Made by a program: the position numbers and the translations under genes. Source: Emydura subglobosa (taxonomy: Eukaryota > Chordata > Testudines > Chelidae). From it: DNA of 64,000 nucleotides. Under the pieces are notes generated by a model, which made no database searches, had not been told where the DNA came from, and saw only the letters and a list, made by a program, of their open reading frames with translations. The DNA lies in the NCBI GenBank assembly GCA_007922225.1, contig ML679970.1, positions 43,868,323 to 43,932,322 on the forward strand, written 5' to 3'. Positions 60,244-64,000 of the stretch are shown here, one piece after another (positions within the stretch are counted from its first letter, which is position 1; each line of letters opens with the position of its first letter).

Positions 60244-60603
60244 TCAGGCAAGCAGGGGAACACTGGGTTTCAAATTAATCCAGCCAATTTTTGGCCCAAT
60301 AACCCAGACTGATTCCGTCCCTCCTTGTTCCAATTTCCATACTGAAGTATGTTTATCATTCCACCAAATGGTAATTTTACTGCCTAATCCCCAGTCAAAT
60401 TGTCCCCTTGCACCCAACTGTCTGACTGCATAAGGCTTGCAGATTTCAAACCTTTGTAGCTGTGCCCAGGCCACATGGATGAGGGTCAGGGGTGCAGATG
60501 TAGTACGGAGATCTAGAACCAACGAACCTCCATCTTTTAATTGGAATGTGACCAGCGAGGATATTTCCGGTAGTATACTTTTTATCATTTCCCTACGCTG
60601 CAT
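60244..60603 (-). CDS. Uncharacterised intact ORF between pol and env
   Basis: A 119-codon frame starts with ATG about 40 bases after the pol stop and ends about 190 bases before the env signal peptide. It is intact in a locus where most other frames are broken. I cannot assign a family. It has beta-rich hydrophobic alternation and six Trp residues, and no signal peptide or membrane span. It may be an accessory gene of this retrovirus, a relict Ig-like exon of env, or chance. Confidence 0.4.
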   Translation of the reverse strand: MQRREMIKSILPEISSLVTFQLKDGGSLVLDLRTTSAPLTLIHVAWAQLQRFEICKPYAVRQLGARGQFDWGLGSKITIWWNDKHTSVWKLEQGGTESVWVIGPKIGWINLKPSVPLLA

Positions 60604-60639
60604 TTCTATAAGAAAAATTATAACCCCGCTTCTTTTATT

Positions 60640-60960
60640 TTGTATACTTTTTCAGCTGCATTGTATGTTTCCACTGAGGTTGTTTTTCTTTTTCTACCAG
60701 ATATATGGAGGGTTCCAATTTATCTATAATTGGTCAGGCGCCATGCCATTCTTTTTTGGGAGATTTTTTCTTTGGCCGTGGTTCAATTTTTACCATTATT
60801 GCTTGCCCTGTTTGCCACTGTGTATGATCACTAGCCTCATCAAAGGCTTGATCCATTTTCTGTTGCTCCAGAGCTTGCTGTGCTGTGGCATCTCCTTGAA
60901 CCGTTCCCAGCCAATACTTAAGGCTAGTTTTTCTTAATTCTTGTAATGTGTAATGTGTGC
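60640..60960 (-). pseudogene. pol: ERV integrase C-terminal domain remnant
   Basis: On the minus strand the translation shows a WQTGQAIMVK strand, a KKSPKKEWHG block and a final W-x-H-x2-QLKK element. This is the SH3-like C-terminal domain that ends retroviral integrases. An in-frame tga interrupts it near 60736. The zinc-binding and DDE core domains expected between RNase H (ending near 61000) and here are missing. Confidence 0.65.
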
Positions 60961-61000
60961 CAACTCCTCCATTTGTTGCCAGAGGACTTTGTGTTTGATT

Positions 61001-61300
61001 TCAGATCCATCTGTGCCCACAAAATGCATAGTAGCCCACCATGGCAAATAAACCTTTATACACATAATCCGAGTCAGTACCAATCACTATTTCAGATTGT
61101 TTGTTTTCCATTCTTTTTAATACCTCAACAACTGCTGATACCTCTGCCGCTTGAGTGCCTCTCTTTGTCCATTTATATTGGAAGGCGTCCACAGCTTGCA
61201 TGCTCCCTGTCAAACAAACTCCGGCAAAGCCTGTGACCCGTGTACCTTCTTCATAGTATGAGCTTCCATCTACAAACCAAATTGTTTTTCCCAGCACTTT
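61001..61300 (-). pseudogene. pol: ERV RNase H domain
   Basis: The minus-strand frame contains the RNase H catalytic pattern: D in FVDGSSYYEEG, E in TQAAEVSAV, and D in GTDSDYVYKG. It removes the RNA strand during reverse transcription in an active virus. It joins directly to a truncated integrase. Confidence 0.85.
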
Positions 61301-61302
61301 GT

Positions 61303-61935
61303 CTATTGGGGTTGCTTTAAAAATGGGGTGAGCTTTAGAGTTTGTTCACAGATATATTCCTGACCTGTTATGGTTAGGCCCCAAACAGATATTTCAGGCT
61401 CTCTCAGGACAACTAATTGAACATTCTCTGTCATGAGAGCAAAAACCCATTGAATAGCTTTGTCCCCCCTGATGTTGCCTTTTGACAAATTCTCCTGACT
61501 CAATAGTTTTCCTAGGGTATGATGGCTTTTAACAGTCACCTTACTTGCCCCCTACAATGGCCTGTGCTTTTTGCAGGGTCCAGTATGCTGCAAGAGCCGT
61601 TTGTTCGCAAGCTCCCAGCTTACTTTCCGGAGCTGTCAAGGCTCGGCCGTAATACGCCACTGGTCTCTCCCCCACTCCGGAATCCTGTGTGATCATGCTC
61701 ACAAAAATACAGAAATTTTTAACACTAGGATACAGCATAAAGGGAAATTCGTTGTCAGGGGCGGCTAAGGTAGGAGCCTCCATTAATCCGTTTTTTAAAC
61801 TTTCCCAAGCATTTGTTGCTTCCTCGGTCCAGGTCCATTGAGGTCTTTTAAGTACCTCATATAAAGGTCCTGCTTTTTCTGCATATCCTACCATAAACGC
61901 TCTGCAGAAATTAGTAAGTCCCAAAAAAGATTGCA
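61303..61935 (-). pseudogene. pol: ERV reverse transcriptase end and connection domain
   Basis: The frame 61541-61935 carries the thumb/connection motifs (FLGLTNFCRAF, AEKAGPLYEVL, PVAYYGRALTAPE), which resemble gamma/epsilon-type Pol. The frame 61303-61539 continues towards RNase H after a stop. The catalytic YxDD palm and everything upstream are missing: the sequence is cut at 61935 by the opposite-strand LTR. The open frame right of 61935 is LTR antisense, not Pol. Confidence 0.8.
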
Positions 61936-62323
61936 TGTAGTAAGTATAAGACCTAAGTAATGTAGTCATAAGGCCTGTAAAACAGGCTAAGGCCCAAGTG
62001 GAAAAAGCCGAGTGAACAGGAGTATAAGGGGAAAAAAACAAGTTGACTGAAATTGGCACAGGAAAGTGCTGATACTGAAAGCATATACATTGCCAAAATA
62101 TTACTAAAATGCAAATTATGTAGCAGGTGCAGGAGGCACCAAGATACCAAAGAGAACTAACTCCCTAAAATGACACTCTGATGAATAGAAATGACTAAAA
62201 GGTGATAAATGGAGTTGTTTTGCCCAAATCAGCCAATTAACGGAAAAGGTGGTATTAGACTACGTCAAGAGGGTGGCAACTACCTACGTCAAAGGGGGCA
62301 GAGCGAAATTGTATGTAACAATG

Positions 62324-62330
62324 TATAAAA
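62324..62330 (+). promoter_or_regulatory. LTR TATA box in RBM6 sense
   Basis: The tataaaa sits about 146 bp before the LTR poly(A) signal, a normal U3/R arrangement. If active it would start transcripts running into the RBM6 exon at 62746. Confidence 0.6.
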
Positions 62331-62469
62331 GAGGGTGTCAGAGGGAACAACATCGTCCAGTCTAGGGGATAACGGAAAGTCCCGTCGTTGGGCCATGGCC
62401 ATTGTAATGCCGCCTATACGAAACTGACCCAGAGATACACTGTAGGTCACGTCTCATTGTGCCGCACGC

Positions 62470-62475
62470 AATAAA
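62470..62475 (+). terminator. LTR poly(A) signal in RBM6 sense
   Basis: An aataaa hexamer near the R/U5 boundary of the + LTR. In sense orientation inside an intron, it could cause premature 3'-end formation of RBM6 transcripts. Confidence 0.5.
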
Positions 62476-62745
62476 CCTGGCCTGGGTGCCTTCGTTGCTC
62501 AGCTAATCCGTGGTTGTGTCGATTCATTCAATCATGAGAGGCGTCTCGGTTTCCTAATCAGAGCTGGGACAGCATCTGCACAGGGACACACGCACGCAGT
62601 CTACATTGATAAACACCGTTGGCCAACACACCGTACCACACTTACTTACACAGCATTGGCGCCCATGTGAGAGAGGAGAGACAACATAGTGCTATCTGGA
62701 TAGTCTCCTTTTGTGACCTGTGTCTAAATGACTCTCTTGTTCCAG

Positions 62746-62806
62746 GGCAAAAGGGGCATGCGGGACAGGAGAGGTGCCGAATCGCAGAGACGCAGCCGAG
62801 CGCAAT
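62746..62806 (+). CDS. RBM6: RBM6 exon: basic RG linker before OCRE
   Basis: Sixty-one nt encoding GKRGMRDRRGAESQRRSRAQ plus one base. The arginine-rich linker corresponds to the RDRRG segment that precedes OCRE in RBM6. The acceptor is ctcttgttccag and the donor gtaagg. It is in phase with 52885 and 63826. Confidence 0.88.
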
Positions 62807-63825
62807 GTAAGGCTAAGCTCTACCTTTCTTTTACAGTGGATTCTCCTCTTCTTCATAGGGGCTTAAAGGGGCACTGACGACTTGAAATCAGTCAACTTTT
62901 TAGGAGCTGGAAGTCGGCTCTGGTCCTACTGTCACCCCTCAGTTCCCCTGCCAGTTTTGTCAGGTTTATAGTCACATTGTCCTGTTTTAGTGTGGTTTTT
63001 CTCTCCCCTGTTGCTGTGTGTAAAAGACCCACACAAACAGGGGAAACCAACTGATTGTACAAAGAAAGTAGCAAAACTGACTCTAAACAAAGTCAATCAA
63101 CCAGTGTAAAAAACAGAAATATTTCCCCCCAATCTCTTTCAGTTACAGGAGTTGTACAGGCCGGGTTGTACAGATAGCATCCAAAAAATGGCACTTCTGT
63201 GTGGCTTTGACTGTCGTTACACGTGACATCTTAAATCACCAAAACTGACAGTGATTAGAGAGAAAAAACATGCTTCTTATTCCTTGGTGTGTCTGCTTTG
63301 GGCTTTTGACGTCACTCTGTGCATAGCCCATTTCATGGGCGTCCCTTAGGATCAGTGAACCACCCCTCCTACTTCTGAGCGACTTTCATGCAGCAACAGG
63401 AGAGAGACTTAAAAACACCGGAAAATCTGACTGTAGAGGCACACATCTGGTCAAGGAGAGGAAGGGGGCAGGTCCCAAAACCACTTTTAACTCATTCTTT
63501 TGAAACTGACCAGATTTCAAATCAGCTGGGTCCCTTTAAATGAAAACAGCTGGTGGTCTCAGTCCAGGCCTCAGTGGGCAGATGCATTAACTGCCCCCAG
63601 CAATGTCAGAGCTGGATAGGTCATGAAAATGAATTAATCTTCTCTGCCTTAGAGGAGTGGAAGATTTTGGCAGAGCAGTGTGTATGTGCTCCGTGGAGAG
63701 AGGGCGTCCATCTCCGGGGCTGGTCATCCTTCCCCCTGCTCAGGATTTGTGCACACCTGTATTTTGTAAAAGGCGTTTTTCTCCTAGGGCAAATCTGATG
63801 TTGGCTCTTTTTTCTTTCCATTCAG

Positions 63826-63917
63826 CTCCATCAGATGTGTCCACTTTCATCTATGATCCTGACACTGGGAACTACTATGACCCTATAGCTGGGTTATACT
63901 ACGACCCCAAGACACAG
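63826..63917 (+). CDS. RBM6: RBM6 exon: start of OCRE domain
   Basis: The exon encodes STFIYDPDTGNYYDPIAG followed by LYYDPKTQ, the aromatic octamer repeat (OCRE) that contacts spliceosomal SmN/B/B' tails in RBM5/6/10. The acceptor is ttctttccattcag and the donor gtgagc. The remainder of OCRE and the C-terminal regions lie beyond the window. Confidence 0.95.
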
Positions 63918-64000
63918 GTGAGCGGGTGGGCAGAGGGGTATCCAGCTAGCTGGTTTTATAGCAGCTCATGTGAACTCCCCTCTAAGGAGCACTTTTCCCA

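Larger units (their letters stand above)
54232..62640 (-). mobile_element. Rearranged endogenous retrovirus composite with oppositely oriented LTRs
   Basis: The internal genes are all on the minus strand. A full minus LTR (56369-57074) serves as 5' LTR for gag-protease on its left and as 3' LTR for pol-env on its right, a head-to-tail tandem. The left edge is a 58-bp LTR 3' end (U5 side). The right edge is a full LTR in + orientation that begins exactly where pol is cut. Both outer borders are therefore LTR 3' termini. The flanks (gtgtcacc left, cttacttac right) do not show a target duplication. Coding regions carry stops, frameshifts and an integrase deletion, so the locus cannot encode a virus. 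It lies in an RBM6 intron. Confidence 0.88.
61936..62640 (+). repeat. Full-length ERV LTR, plus orientation
   Basis: A 705-bp LTR, the inverted match of 56369-57074. It begins tgtagtaag directly against truncated pol and ends taccaca. TATA box at 62324-62330 and poly(A) signal at 62470-62475 are in the same direction as RBM6. The following 105 bp lead straight to an RBM6 exon. Confidence 0.93.

Noticed and set aside
60437..60937. 166-codon plus ORF in the ERV
   Set aside because: Antisense of the integrase C-terminal region and the following ORF.
61936..62059. N-terminal extension of the Pol frame
   Set aside because: It reads through the antisense of the + LTR, so it is an artefact of the junction.
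54225..62650. Target-site duplication around the ERV composite
   Set aside because: Left flank gtgtcacc and right flank cttacttac do not match in direct or inverted orientation.
5568..63917. Assignment of the host gene to RBM5 or RBM10
   Set aside because: The RanBP2-finger exon (GYRSSCSYCKLPRD) and the RRM2 start (TPPEVIV) fit RBM6, not the corresponding RBM5/RBM10 text.

Overview
The window is vertebrate nuclear DNA, most likely from a turtle. The interspersed repeats point there: several CR1 LINE 3' ends carry the catagaat-type terminus and a run of text typical of chelonian CR1. There are also two DIRS-type tyrosine-recombinase retrotransposons, MIR SINEs, and several short DNA transposons with gtgtagac or ggtcaccct ends. 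No bacterial features are present. Species assignment is an inference from repeat families, not from a search.

The only host gene I can support is RBM6 (RNA-binding motif protein 6) on the + strand. Ten internal coding exons between 5568 and 63917 join in phase. They encode the second half of RRM1, a RanBP2-type zinc finger, a charged/Gln/Pro-rich linker, RRM2, a short basic linker and the start of the OCRE repeat. The start codon and N-terminal exons lie left of the window; the rest of OCRE and the C-terminal domains lie to the right. One intron (5642-44382, about 38.7 kb) takes up most of the window.

That large intron is a repeat graveyard. It holds CR1 copies at 6.9, 15.5, 19.0, 22.6-23.0, 31.4, 32.5 and 37.1 kb; a degenerate DIRS element at about 17.8-24.2 kb and a second at about 35.2-38.9 kb, both later interrupted by CR1; two hAT-like MITEs with 8-bp target duplications (15129-15322, 30707-31089); and other MITEs and MIR fragments.

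The intron between 52885 and 62746 holds the most unusual object, an endogenous retrovirus composite (54232-62640). Reading left to right it contains: a 58-bp LTR 3'-end (U5-side) remnant; minus-strand protease and gag; a tRNA-Trp-like primer binding site; a full minus-strand LTR; a polypurine tract; minus-strand env; an extra ORF; a pol that lacks the integrase core; and finally a full LTR in the opposite (+) orientation. The + LTR begins exactly where pol is cut. The two LTRs are about 96% identical by eye. Both outer borders are LTR 3' ends, and I see no matching target duplication. The broken env begins with a signal peptide and carries an immunoglobulin V-like domain, possibly two, ahead of a Thr/Pro-rich stalk and a fusion-type TM subunit. 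I do not associate that architecture with the common retroviral Env classes.

The + LTR, with a TATA box and a poly(A) signal in the sense of RBM6, lies only 105 bp upstream of an RBM6 exon. It could plausibly affect that gene's transcription or 3'-end choice.
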